From Afipia felis ATCC 53690 (GTDB taxonomy: Bacteria; Pseudomonadota; Alphaproteobacteria; Rhizobiales; Xanthobacteraceae): 64,000 nt of DNA. The DNA is taken from assembly GCF_000314735.2 (NCBI RefSeq), contig NZ_KB375270.1, positions 2,728,001 to 2,792,000 of the forward strand, given 5' to 3'. The notes under the pieces are model-generated. The model ran no database searches, was not told where the DNA came from, and saw only the letters and a list, made by a program, of their open reading frames with translations. This document shows, piece by piece, positions 1-8,900 of the stretch (the stretch's first letter is position 1; each line of letters begins with the position of its first letter). Made by a program: the position numbers and the translations under genes.

Positions 1-218
1 TGACCGTTCTCAACTCGCCAGGCACGATCGATGCCGATTACCGCGGTGAGATCGGCGTGCCCCTCATCAACCACGGTCGCGAAGCCTTCACCATCAAGCG
101 CGGCGAGCGCATCGCCCAGATGGTTGTCGCTCCTGTGGTGCAAATCTCGTTTGAGACCATCGGGGAACTTCCGTCGAGCGCGCGCGGCCAAGGCGGTTTC
201 GGCTCCACGGGCCGCTAA
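1..218 (+). CDS. dut: dUTP diphosphatase, C-terminal part (5' end outside window)
   Basis: This is the last 71 codons of a trimeric dUTPase, which hydrolyses dUTP to dUMP and pyrophosphate and so keeps uracil out of DNA. The frame opens at the window edge and stops with TAA at 216-218. Three conserved motifs are visible in order: motif III ([14 protein letters not shown], substrate and base binding), motif IV (RIAQMV) and the glycine-rich C-terminal motif V (GQGGFGSTG), which closes over the active site of a neighbouring subunit. The N-terminal half, with motifs I and II, lies upstream of the window. The next gene starts 100 nt downstream on the same strand. Confidence 0.95.
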   Translation, partial: TVLNSPGTIDADYRGEIGVPLINHGREAFTIKRGERIAQMVVAPVVQISFETIGELPSSARGQGGFGSTGR

Positions 219-317
219 TCGACGTTCCTCATCCACGTTCACGATCTGGACTCTTACCCCCCGAGTCCCCGGGAGGTTATTGTGTTTTGATTCGCGGGCG
301 GTGGTTGAGAATCGAGA

Positions 318-2822
318 ATGTCAGGCGTCCTTCGGACGATGCGTCGAAGCTTATTGTCATGCACGTCAATCGTGCAGGGCGGCTTCGCCATCCTCGCAGG
401 AACGGTGCCTGCCCATGCCGCGGGGAATGGCGCCATCGACACCACACTCGCCATCCTGAGCAGTTTGAACCGGCCCGAAATCACGAGCCTTGCACTCTCG
501 GCTTCCGTGCTCTGCTTCTCGGTGGTGGCGACCGTCCTGCTGATGCGTACGCGCATCCGCGCGGAAACGATGGAAGCGCAGCTACGCGCCGACAATCAAT
601 CGCTGCAGAATGAATCCGACCGCCTGCGCGCTCTGCTATTCGCCGAGCCGCAGGTGCTGATCGCATGGTCCGCCGGCGACGAGCGACCCGACATTACCGG
701 CGATATCGCGCTCCTGATGCCGCAGGGCCAGACTATGTCCGCCCAGCGCGTCCTGGCGTTCGGCACATGGCTGCTGCCCGAGCAGGCGCTCGCGATGGAT
801 CACGCTGTCGACGCCCTGCGCGAGCGTGGCGAAAGTTTCCTGCTGACTATGTCCACCTCGAACGGCCGCGCTATCGAGGCGATGGGACGCGCGGTCGGTG
901 GACAGGCCATCGTGCGCATCCGCGAGTTGAATGGCGTCCGGCTCGAACTCGCCGAGATGACGCAGCGCCATCTGCACCTGATCGAGGAAACCGACGCGCT
1001 GCGCGCCTTCGCGGCCGAAATCCCGCAGCCTTTGTGGGCGCGGCGCGCCAACGGCACGCTGCGTTACGCCAACGAGGCCTATGCCCGCGCCGCTGAAGCG
1101 GCGAACGCATCGGACGCTATCGAACGCGGCGTCGAACTGCTCGACAGCGAGGACCGCGCCGCCATGCGCCAGACGCTGGCCGAGGGTAAGCCCTACCGCG
1201 CGCGGCTGCCGGTCGCGATCGGCGGCGAGCGCCGCATCTTCGACGTGTTCGCCTACAACGTCACCGATGGCAGCGTCGGCGTCGCGATCGATTGCAGCGA
1301 GACCGTCGCGTTCAAGGATGCTCTGACGCGCATGGCGGATGCACACCGGCGCATGCTCGATCAACTGTCATCCGGCGTCGCCGTGTTCGATGCCGACAAG
1401 CGGCTTGCCTTCTACAACGATTCCTACCGCCGGTTGTGGGATCTCGACCGCGCCTTCCTCGATTCTAATCCAAGCGATTCCAGCGTGCTGGAAAAACTGC
1501 GCGCGATGCGCAAGATTTCCGAGCAGCCCGATTTCCGCGCGTGGAAAAATCGCCTGCACGAGGCCTATCGCGCCATCGAACCCGCCAAGGACACCTGGTA
1601 CCTGCCGGACGGCCGCGCGGTCAGCATCGTCACAACGCCCAATCCCGAAGGCGGCGTGACCTATCTGTTCGACGACGTCACCGAAAGCCTCAAACTGCAA
1701 CGCCAGCACGATGGATTGCTGCGCGTCCAGCGCGAGACGCTCGACAATCTGTCAGAAGCGGTGGCGGTGTTCGGCGGCAACGGACGCGCACAGCTTTTCA
1801 ACCCACCCTTCGCGCAGCTCTGGAGGCTGTCGACTGACGCGCTCCAGCAGCAGCCCCATATTGAGACCATCGAGCAATGGTGCAAGCCGCTGTTCGAGGA
1901 TGCCGCGACGTGGCAGGCCATCCGCGCCGCCATCACCGGCATCGACAGCCGCGCAGCGTTGCAAACCCGGATCGAACGCAAGGACGGCAGCGTGCTCGAC
2001 TGCACGACGATCCCGCTGCCCGACGGCGCCACCATGCTGGCCTTCCAGGACGTCACCGACAGCGTCAACGTCGAGCGCGCACTACGCGAACGCAACGACG
2101 CGCTGGAAGCCGCCGACCAGATGAAGGTGGATTTCGTCCACCACGTCTCCTACGAGTTGCGCTCGCCGCTAACCACCATCATCGGCTTCGCCCACTTCCT
2201 CAGCGACCCCGCGACCGGGCCGATGACGGCGAAGCAGAGCGAGTACCTCAACTACATCACCACCTCGACCAACGCGCTCCTCGCGATCATCAACAACATC
2301 CTCGATCTCGCTACTATCAACGCGGGCGCGATGACGCTTGATCTCGGGCCAGTCGATCTGCACAAGACAGTCGAGGAAGCAACCACCGGACTGCAGGACC
2401 GGCTGGTGCACGACAACATCCGGCTCGTGGTCAATATCGACCCTGCCGCCGGTGACTTCATCGCCGACGAGCGGCGCATCGTGCAGATTCTCTACAACCT
2501 GCTTGCGAACGCGATCGGCTTCTCGCCCACCAACGGGATCGTCCGCCTTAACGCGTGGCGCGAAAATGGCCTTATCTGCTGCGCTGTCGCCGATGCAGGC
2601 CCCGGCATTCCGGACGAGGTGCGCGACAAAGTGTTCGACTGGTTCGAGAGCCGCGCCAACGGTTCGCGCCACCGCGGCGCCGGTCTCGGCCTGTCGCTGG
2701 TGCGCTCCTTTGTCGAACTGCACGGCGGGCGGGTCAGGGTTGACTCGGTGGTGGGTGAAGGCACTACGGTGACGTGCGAATTCCCCGCTGACCAGACCGC
2801 CCACCGCAGCGCCGCCGAATGA
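318..2822 (+). CDS. divL: DivL-like PAS sensor pseudo-histidine kinase (Tyr at the phospho-acceptor position)
   Basis: 834-residue membrane sensor. Residues 1-35 resemble a signal peptide (ending VPAHAA) and a transmembrane helix lies at about 55-76. PAS-type modules start near residues 235, 347 and 475, followed by a HisKA-like helix pair (about 598-665) and a HATPase domain (about 700-820). The HATPase keeps its N box (Asn731) and G boxes (AGPGIP, GAGLGL). The H box reads HVSYELRSPL, so the usual phospho-accepting histidine is Tyr612. That substitution is the hallmark of Caulobacter DivL, which works with CckA and DivK to control CtrA activity and cell-cycle asymmetry. The ATG start at 318 is the first in frame. 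The stop overlaps the next start (ATGA). The DivL assignment rests on the tyrosine, the architecture and the tsaE neighbour; the cell-cycle role is inferred. Confidence 0.85.
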   Translation: MSGVLRTMRRSLLSCTSIVQGGFAILAGTVPAHAAGNGAIDTTLAILSSLNRPEITSLALSASVLCFSVVATVLLMRTRIRAETMEAQLRADNQSLQNESDRLRALLFAEPQVLIAWSAGDERPDITGDIALLMPQGQTMSAQRVLAFGTWLLPEQALAMDHAVDALRERGESFLLTMSTSNGRAIEAMGRAVGGQAIVRIRELNGVRLELAEMTQRHLHLIEETDALRAFAAEIPQPLWARRANGTLRYANEAYARAAEAANASDAIERGVELLDSEDRAAMRQTLAEGKPYRARLPVAIGGERRIFDVFAYNVTDGSVGVAIDCSETVAFKDALTRMADAHRRMLDQLSSGVAVFDADKRLAFYNDSYRRLWDLDRAFLDSNPSDSSVLEKLRAMRKISEQPDFRAWKNRLHEAYRAIEPAKDTWYLPDGRAVSIVTTPNPEGGVTYLFDDVTESLKLQRQHDGLLRVQRETLDNLSEAVAVFGGNGRAQLFNPPFAQLWRLSTDALQQQPHIETIEQWCKPLFEDAATWQAIRAAITGIDSRAALQTRIERKDGSVLDCTTIPLPDGATMLAFQDVTDSVNVERALRERNDALEAADQMKVDFVHHVSYELRSPLTTIIGFAHFLSDPATGPMTAKQSEYLNYITTSTNALLAIINNILDLATINAGAMTLDLGPVDLHKTVEEATTGLQDRLVHDNIRLVVNIDPAAGDFIADERRIVQILYNLLANAIGFSPTNGIVRLNAWRENGLICCAVADAGPGIPDEVRDKVFDWFESRANGSRHRGAGLGLSLVRSFVELHGGRVRVDSVVGEGTTVTCEFPADQTAHRSAAE

Positions 2823-4348
2823 ACGAACCCTCCTCCTTCTCGGTTGCCCTTCCCAATGAGATCGCGACGGCCCAGTTGATGGCCGATCTCGCGCTGCTGG
2901 TCGGCCCCGGCGATACCATCACGCTGTCGGGCGATCTCGGTGCCGGCAAGACGACGGCCGCGCGCGCGATGATCCGCTATCTCGCGGGCGATGAGGCGTA
3001 TGAAGTCCCGAGCCCGACCTTCACGCTGACGCAGACCTACGACCTACCGCCCTACCCGGTGCTGCACGCGGACCTTTATCGCATCGCCGATCCGAGCGAA
3101 CTGGAGGAGATCGGACTGGCGCCGTTGCCTGACGGCGCGCTGGCGCTGATCGAATGGCCCGAGCGCGCGCCAGATGAGATGCCGGACAACCGCATCGACA
3201 TCGCTTTCAGCCACAGGCCCTCTCTCGGCTCGGCGGCGCGCGCCGCCGAGATCACCGGCCATGGCGAAGCCGCCGCCAAAGTCGCGCGCCTCGCGGCGTT
3301 GCGTCATTTTCTCAATCTGTCCGGCCAAGCGAACGCTGTCCGTCAGCGCATGCCGGGCGATGCGTCGACGCGCTCCTATGCGCGCGTGATCGGCGATCAA
3401 GGCTCGCTCGTGCTGATGAATTCGCCGCCGCGCCCCGACGGCCCTGCGATTCACAACGGCAGGTCCTACAGCGCCGCGGTGCATCTCGCCGAAGATGTCC
3501 GCCCCTTCGTCGCGCTTGCCAACGGGCTTCGCCGCCAGGGCTTCTCCGCGCCGGCGGTATATCATGCCGACCTCGATGCGGGTTTTCTGCTGCTCGAGGA
3601 TCTCGGCGGCGCGACCTTCGTGCAGGGCACGCCGCCCGAGCCGATCGCCGAGCGCTATCAGGCGGCAGCGACAATGCTCGCCGCGCTTCACGCCATCGAC
3701 CTGCCCGACACCTTGCCGCTTGCACCGAAGATCAACTACCGGATTCCGGAGTTCGATTTCGACGCGATGATGGTCGAGGTCGGATTGATGCTGGACTGGT
3801 ATCTGCCCGATCACGGCGTGACATTGGGCGGCATGATGCATGCCGACTTCCTCGTGATCTGGAAGGATTTGCTCGGCCGGATCGAACGCACGCGCAAGAC
3901 CTGGATGCTGCGCGACTTCCATTCGCCGAACCTGATCTGGCTCGGCGGCCGCAAGGATATTGCGCGAGTCGGACTGCTCGACTTTCAGGACGCGGTGATG
4001 GGGCCGGAAGCCTATGACCTCGTATCGCTCTTACAGGATGCCCGAATCGACGTGCCGGATTCCGTCGAGATTCCGCTGCTCGGCCGTTACGTCGCCGCGC
4101 GACGACAGGCCGACCCCGCTTTCGATGCTGCAAGCTTCGTCGAGCGGTACGCCATCATGTCCGCGCAGCGGAATACGCGCCTGCTCGGCACCTTCGCGCG
4201 GCTCAACCGCCGCGACGGCAAGCCACAATATCTGCGGCATCAGCCCCGGATATGGGGCTATTTGCAGCGTGCGTTCGCGCACCCCACCCTGAACAGCCTT
4301 AAGGATTGGTTTACGGCGAACGTCCCGCCCCCTATCGATCGCATTTGA
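2819..4348 (+). CDS. TsaE ATPase fused to AmgK-type sugar kinase
   Basis: 509-residue two-domain protein. Residues 1 to about 155 are TsaE (YjeE), the ATPase that supports the TsaB-TsaD complex in making the t6A37 modification of tRNA. They carry a Walker A (GDLGAGKTT, about 38-46), VPSPTF and HADLYR. Residues about 165-509 are an aminoglycoside-phosphotransferase-fold kinase with a catalytic loop (RDFHSPN, Asp366 and Asn371) and the metal-binding LLDFQD (Asp388). In this family AmgK phosphorylates MurNAc and GlcNAc at the anomeric carbon for peptidoglycan recycling. The murU gene two positions downstream supports AmgK over an antibiotic-resistance kinase. The gene overlaps divL by 4 nt. The fusion is a known alphaproteobacterial arrangement, and nothing suggests a frameshift or artefact. 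Confidence 0.9.
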   Translation: MNEPSSFSVALPNEIATAQLMADLALLVGPGDTITLSGDLGAGKTTAARAMIRYLAGDEAYEVPSPTFTLTQTYDLPPYPVLHADLYRIADPSELEEIGLAPLPDGALALIEWPERAPDEMPDNRIDIAFSHRPSLGSAARAAEITGHGEAAAKVARLAALRHFLNLSGQANAVRQRMPGDASTRSYARVIGDQGSLVLMNSPPRPDGPAIHNGRSYSAAVHLAEDVRPFVALANGLRRQGFSAPAVYHADLDAGFLLLEDLGGATFVQGTPPEPIAERYQAAATMLAALHAIDLPDTLPLAPKINYRIPEFDFDAMMVEVGLMLDWYLPDHGVTLGGMMHADFLVIWKDLLGRIERTRKTWMLRDFHSPNLIWLGGRKDIARVGLLDFQDAVMGPEAYDLVSLLQDARIDVPDSVEIPLLGRYVAARRQADPAFDAASFVERYAIMSAQRNTRLLGTFARLNRRDGKPQYLRHQPRIWGYLQRAFAHPTLNSLKDWFTANVPPPIDRI

Positions 4349-4448
4349 AATGAAAATTTACGCGCCATTAGGTCGCCAGCGGTATTTTTGGTGACCTCGT
4401 CTTGCTGCCGTCACACCGCCGCAGGACTCAAACGGGCGGAGACCCCGA

Positions 4449-4778
4449 ATGGCAACAGAGCGACGCAAGGGAGAGCGGGTCGTTTTCGAACGCGGCTTCG
4501 CAGCGCATATGATGGGCATCGACGGCACATGGCGCCGGAGTTGTCTCGTCGAGGACATTTCCGAATTTGGCGCAAAACTCACCGTGCAAGGCAATATCGA
4601 AGGGTTGGCGCTGAAGGAATTCTTCCTGCTGCTGTCCTCGACCGGTCTCGCCTATCGCCGTTGTGAGCTCTGCTGGGTGAATGGCGAACAGATCGGCGTG
4701 CAGTTCCTCAAGCAGGACCCGAAACGTCGCGGCGCATCGTCACGGAAAAACAAGAACGATCAGATGATCGAAATCTGA
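4449..4778 (+). CDS. PilZ-domain protein
   Basis: 109-residue protein that is essentially one PilZ domain, a cyclic-di-GMP receptor fold. The N-terminal RRKGER supplies the RxxxR motif (Arg6, Arg10), and EDISEFGAKL supplies the D/N-x-S-x-x-G motif. Together these are the ligand-contacting elements. The C-terminal tail is basic (KRRGASSRKNK). A GGAG lies 7 nt before the ATG. The gene sits between tsaE-amgK and murU on the same strand, 100 nt after the former and 154 nt before the latter, so it may or may not belong to that operon. There is no output domain or membrane segment. Its partner is unknown. Confidence 0.85.
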   Translation: MATERRKGERVVFERGFAAHMMGIDGTWRRSCLVEDISEFGAKLTVQGNIEGLALKEFFLLLSSTGLAYRRCELCWVNGEQIGVQFLKQDPKRRGASSRKNKNDQMIEI

Positions 4779-4932
4779 GTCCGATCGCGCACCGCACAGC
4801 GCGGGTCGCATTGCCGTCACACAAGCGAATTACAGCGATTCAACACCCTGCGTCACGCCCGGTGATGGCAGGGCTCGTCGCGATGCTCTAGGCTTCGTCC
4901 AGATCATCCGGCGATTCGCTTGAGAGACGACG

Positions 4933-5655
4933 ATGCCTGTTCAACCTCATACCGCCATGGTGCTCGCGGCCGGTTTCGGCACGCGAATGCGCCCTCTGAC
5001 CGATCATACGCCGAAACCGCTGGTCGAAGTCGCAGGCAAGCCGCTGCTCGATCACGTGCTGGATCGCCTCGCCGAAGCCGGTGTCGATAAGGCCGTCGTC
5101 AATGTTCACTATCTTGGCGACCAGATCATCACGCACACTGCTTCGCGGCAAAAGCCGAAGGTCGTTATCTCCGACGAGCGCAATGAGGTGCTCGGCACCG
5201 GCGGCGGCGTGGTCAAGGCGCTGCCGCAACTCGGCAACGATCCGTTCTTTCACCTCAATGCCGATACGTTGTGGATCGACAGCGTCGCGCCGAACCTGCA
5301 GCGCCTCGCCGACGCGTTCGACCCCGCGCGCATGGATGTGCTGCTGCTGATGGCGCCGACCGCCGGCAGCATCGGCTATGACGGAACCGGCGATTTCACC
5401 ATGCTGACGGATGGCCGCCTGCAGCGGCGCAAGGAGCAGCATGTGGTACCGTTCGTCTATGCGGGCGTGGCGATTCTCTCGCCCGCGCTCTTCAAAGGTG
5501 CGCCGGGTGGCGAATTCTCGCTGACGAAACTGTTCGACGAAGCGGCCTCGCGCGAACGGCTGTTCGGCCTGCGGCTCGAAGGCGTTTGGATGCATGTCGG
5601 CACGCCGGACGCCATTGCGGCAGCGGAAAAAGCGTTTCTGGCCAGCGCGGCCTGA
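4933..5655 (+). CDS. murU: MurNAc-1-phosphate uridylyltransferase (MurU-type nucleotidyltransferase)
   Basis: 240-residue single-domain nucleotidyltransferase. The N-terminal signature LAAGFGTRMRPLTD (about residues 11-24) binds the nucleotide, NADT (about residue 109) binds metal, and GTGG follows the expected spacing. MurU converts MurNAc-1-phosphate to UDP-MurNAc, completing the recycling shunt begun by AmgK (anmK/murQ-independent) and bypassing the fosfomycin-sensitive MurA/MurB steps. No hexapeptide acyltransferase domain follows, which separates it from GlmU. The closest alternative would be another short sugar-1-phosphate nucleotidyltransferase. The amgK-type kinase just upstream makes MurU the better name. 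Confidence 0.8.
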   Translation: MPVQPHTAMVLAAGFGTRMRPLTDHTPKPLVEVAGKPLLDHVLDRLAEAGVDKAVVNVHYLGDQIITHTASRQKPKVVISDERNEVLGTGGGVVKALPQLGNDPFFHLNADTLWIDSVAPNLQRLADAFDPARMDVLLLMAPTAGSIGYDGTGDFTMLTDGRLQRRKEQHVVPFVYAGVAILSPALFKGAPGGEFSLTKLFDEAASRERLFGLRLEGVWMHVGTPDAIAAAEKAFLASAA

Positions 5656-5720
5656 TACCCTATATTGTCTCGACAAACCCTGCCCGACCGTGATCCGCTC
5701 GGCTGTCAGCGGAATCCTGC

Positions 5721-8700
5721 ATGCGCGTCTTCAACATTCCCTCATCGGCACCATTTCTGCGCACGCTTTTGAGCGCGCTGGTCGACGGCCGCCTGATCGA
5801 GGGATTTCGCGCGCGCGAGAACCCCGAACTTCTCGCGCAGGCGACGCTCTATCTGCCAACGCAGCGTGCCTGCCGCATGGCGCGCGAGATGTTTCTCGAC
5901 GTGATGGGCCAGGACGCGGTGCTACTGCCGCGCATCGTCGCGCTCGGCCATGTCGACGAGGACGAGCTCGGCTTCACGCAGACGGACACCGCCGAATTTC
6001 CTTCGCTCGCCGTGCCGGATGCACTCGACGGCCTGCCGCGCCGCCTGGTGCTGATGCGTCTCGTCAGCGCCTGGGCGAAGCAGCTCGGCTCGCGCGACCT
6101 TGCATCCGCGCCGTTGGTGGCGGGCGGTCCTGCCTCGACGCTGGCGCTCGCCGACGACCTCGCGCGCCTGATCGACGACATGACGACGCGCGGCGTCGAT
6201 TGGAACGCACTCGACAATCTCGTGCCGGACGATCTCGACCATTACTGGAAGATCACGCTCGATTTTCTCAAGATCGCTAAGGAGGCGTGGCCCGCGCATC
6301 TGCGCGAAGCGGGATTGATCGAGGCCGCGCAACGGCGCGATCTTCTGATCGAAGCCGAAGCCGCGCGGATCGCGGCACTGCCCGGCCCCGTCATCGCAGC
6401 AGGTTCGACCGGCTCGATGCCATCGACCGCGAAATTCCTGCGCGCCATCGCGCAGCATTCGCGAGGCGCGGTGGTGCTGCCCGGCCTCGACACCGATCTC
6501 GACAATGAGGCCTGGCGCGCCATCGGCGGCGTACGCGACTCTGAGGGGCGTTTCGCGGAGCACCCGCTGTCGAGCCATCCGCAATATGCGCTGCACGGTC
6601 TTCTTGAATTGCTCGGACTGGAGCGCGGTGCAGTCAAGGTCCTCGCTGACCCCGTCGCGGATGGTCGCGAACTGCTCGCCTCCGAGGCGATGCGGCCCGC
6701 GACGGAAACCGCGCAATGGCATCGCCGCCTTACCGAAGTGAATGTCGCCGCGCGCATCGAACGAGGCTTCGACAATCTCGCCATTGTCGAAGCAGTCAAC
6801 CCCGAGATGGAAGCGCTCGCCATCGCGGTCGCCATGCGCGAGGCACGGCAACAAAATAAAACCGCCGCGCTGGTGACGCCGGATCGCGCTCTGGCGCGCC
6901 GCGTGATGGCCGCGCTCGGACGCTGGAGGCTCGCCTTCGACGATTCCGGCGGCGATTCGCTGATGGATACGCCTGCGGGAATTTTCGCGCGGCTCGCCGC
7001 GGAAGCGGTCACAAGCGAATTATCGCCACCGACGCTGCTCGCATTGCTCAAGCATCCATTGCTGCGATTAGGACAGGCGGAAGGCGCATGGGCGACGGCG
7101 ATTCAACATCTCGAACTCGCGATTCTGCGCGGCACACGACCCGCGGCCGGCTGCAGGGGTTTGCGGGCGACCTTTGCGTGGTTCTCGGACGAATGGAGCA
7201 AGGCGCAACGCAAGGAACTGTCCGCGTTGCACCGCTCCGAGCCGCGCTGCCGACTGACACAGGGCGCGCTCGATGACGTGGCACGCCTTCTCGACGCGCT
7301 CGCAGCCGCTCTTGCGCCGCTTGAGACATGCGCGCGCAGCGCACATGATTTCGCGACGCTTGCGCAGCTTCATCGCGACACCGTCATTCACCTCTCGACC
7401 GCCGACGATGGCCGCATCGCTGCACTCGATGGCACCGATGGCCAGCAGCTTGCGCAAGCGTTCGACGAGTTGCTTGCGCCCGGCGACGATGAAGCTTCCC
7501 CCACACCAACCCACATCGCGCTCGAACTTGCGGATTACCCCGACCTGTTCTCAACCGCCTTTGCCAATCGCGTGGTGCGGCGCCCGCAGAACGCAGATGC
7601 CTCGCTGCGGATTTACGGCCTGCTGGAAGCGCGCCTCACGCAATGCGACCGTGTCATTCTCGGCGGCCTCGTCGAGGGCGTGTGGCCGCCGACGCCGCGC
7701 ATCGACCCGTGGCTGTCGCGCCCGATGCGCCACGATCTCGGCCTCGACCTGCCGGAGCGGCGCATCGGCCTCACCGCACACGACTTCGCGCAACTGCTCG
7801 GCGCAGGTGACGTGATCCTCACTCACGCAACCAAGGTCGGCGGCGCGCCATCCGTCGCCTCGCGTTTCCTGCACCGGATGAAAGCGATCGCGACACCTAA
7901 GACATGGGAGTCGGCACTCGAACGCGGCGCGCGTTACGTGCGCTACGCCGAAGCGCTCGATCATCCGGAGACCGTTCAGCCGATCGCGCAGCCGACGCCG
8001 AAGCCTGCGGTGGCGTTGCGGCCGTTGCAGATGTCGGTGACGGAGATCGAGGACTGGCTGCGCGATCCCTACACCATCTTCGCCAAGCGCATTTTGAATC
8101 TGACGCCGCTCGATCCCATCGATCTTCCGCTGACAGCGGCGGATCGCGGCTCCGCGATCCATAACGCGCTGGGAGATTTCACCGAGGCGCACCGCAAAAC
8201 CCTGCCGGACAATATTGCGGCAGAATTGCGCTCTTTCGGAGAACGGCATTTTGCGGCGCTAATGGAGCATCCCGAGGCGCGGGCGCTGTGGTGGCCGCGA
8301 TTCCTGCGCATCGCGGAGTGGTTTGCCGGATGGGAGATCGAGCGCCGCGCGGACGTCGCCGAGATCGCGGCCGAAGAGCGCGGCGAGATTGCCATTCCGC
8401 TCGATTGCGAACGCCGCTTTATCCTGACTGCACGCGCCGACCGCATTGAGCATCGCGCTGACCGCACCTTCGCCATCGTCGATTACAAGACCGGCATTCC
8501 ACCGACCGGCAAACAGGTACGGCTCGGCCTGTCGCCGCAACTCACACTGGAGGCTGCAATCCTGCGCGGCGGCGGGTTCAGCCGCGCTTTTGCATCGTTC
8601 CCGAGACAACCTTCCGTCAGCGAGCTCGTCTACGTCCGGCTGAACGGCAACAATCCGGCCGGCGAAGCCATGGTGGTCGATCTGCGCATCGAGCGTGGCG

Positions 8701-8900
8701 ACGAACCGCAATTCCCCGATGATGCCGCCGATGAGGCGTTGGCGAAACTGACGGCGCTCGTCAGGAAATTCGAGAACCCCGAGCAGGCTTACACGTCGCT
8801 CGATCTCGCGATGTGGTCGAATCGCTACGGCACCTATGACGATCTCGCCCGCATCAAGGAATGGTCGGTCGCAGGCCACCTCAGTGGGGGCGGCGAATGA
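5721..8900 (+). CDS. addB: double-strand break repair protein AddB
   Basis: 1059-residue AddB subunit of the AddAB helicase-nuclease, the alphaproteobacterial counterpart of RecBCD. It processes double-strand ends and loads RecA. The N-terminal two thirds is an inactivated UvrD-like fold in which I see no Walker A lysine. The C-terminal third carries the PD-(D/E)XK nuclease with the VDYKTG motif at about 920-925. The cysteines that hold a 4Fe-4S cluster in Bacillus AddB are not visible around the nuclease domain. The start ATG at 5721 is followed by RVFNIPSSAPFL, which is typical of the family. The stop overlaps addA by 4 nt, so the two are translationally coupled. Confidence 0.95.
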   Translation: MRVFNIPSSAPFLRTLLSALVDGRLIEGFRARENPELLAQATLYLPTQRACRMAREMFLDVMGQDAVLLPRIVALGHVDEDELGFTQTDTAEFPSLAVPDALDGLPRRLVLMRLVSAWAKQLGSRDLASAPLVAGGPASTLALADDLARLIDDMTTRGVDWNALDNLVPDDLDHYWKITLDFLKIAKEAWPAHLREAGLIEAAQRRDLLIEAEAARIAALPGPVIAAGSTGSMPSTAKFLRAIAQHSRGAVVLPGLDTDLDNEAWRAIGGVRDSEGRFAEHPLSSHPQYALHGLLELLGLERGAVKVLADPVADGRELLASEAMRPATETAQWHRRLTEVNVAARIERGFDNLAIVEAVNPEMEALAIAVAMREARQQNKTAALVTPDRALARRVMAALGRWRLAFDDSGGDSLMDTPAGIFARLAAEAVTSELSPPTLLALLKHPLLRLGQAEGAWATAIQHLELAILRGTRPAAGCRGLRATFAWFSDEWSKAQRKELSALHRSEPRCRLTQGALDDVARLLDALAAALAPLETCARSAHDFATLAQLHRDTVIHLSTADDGRIAALDGTDGQQLAQAFDELLAPGDDEASPTPTHIALELADYPDLFSTAFANRVVRRPQNADASLRIYGLLEARLTQCDRVILGGLVEGVWPPTPRIDPWLSRPMRHDLGLDLPERRIGLTAHDFAQLLGAGDVILTHATKVGGAPSVASRFLHRMKAIATPKTWESALERGARYVRYAEALDHPETVQPIAQPTPKPAVALRPLQMSVTEIEDWLRDPYTIFAKRILNLTPLDPIDLPLTAADRGSAIHNALGDFTEAHRKTLPDNIAAELRSFGERHFAALMEHPEARALWWPRFLRIAEWFAGWEIERRADVAEIAAEERGEIAIPLDCERRFILTARADRIEHRADRTFAIVDYKTGIPPTGKQVRLGLSPQLTLEAAILRGGGFSRAFASFPRQPSVSELVYVRLNGNNPAGEAMVVDLRIERGDEPQFPDDAADEALAKLTALVRKFENPEQAYTSLDLAMWSNRYGTYDDLARIKEWSVAGHLSGGGE

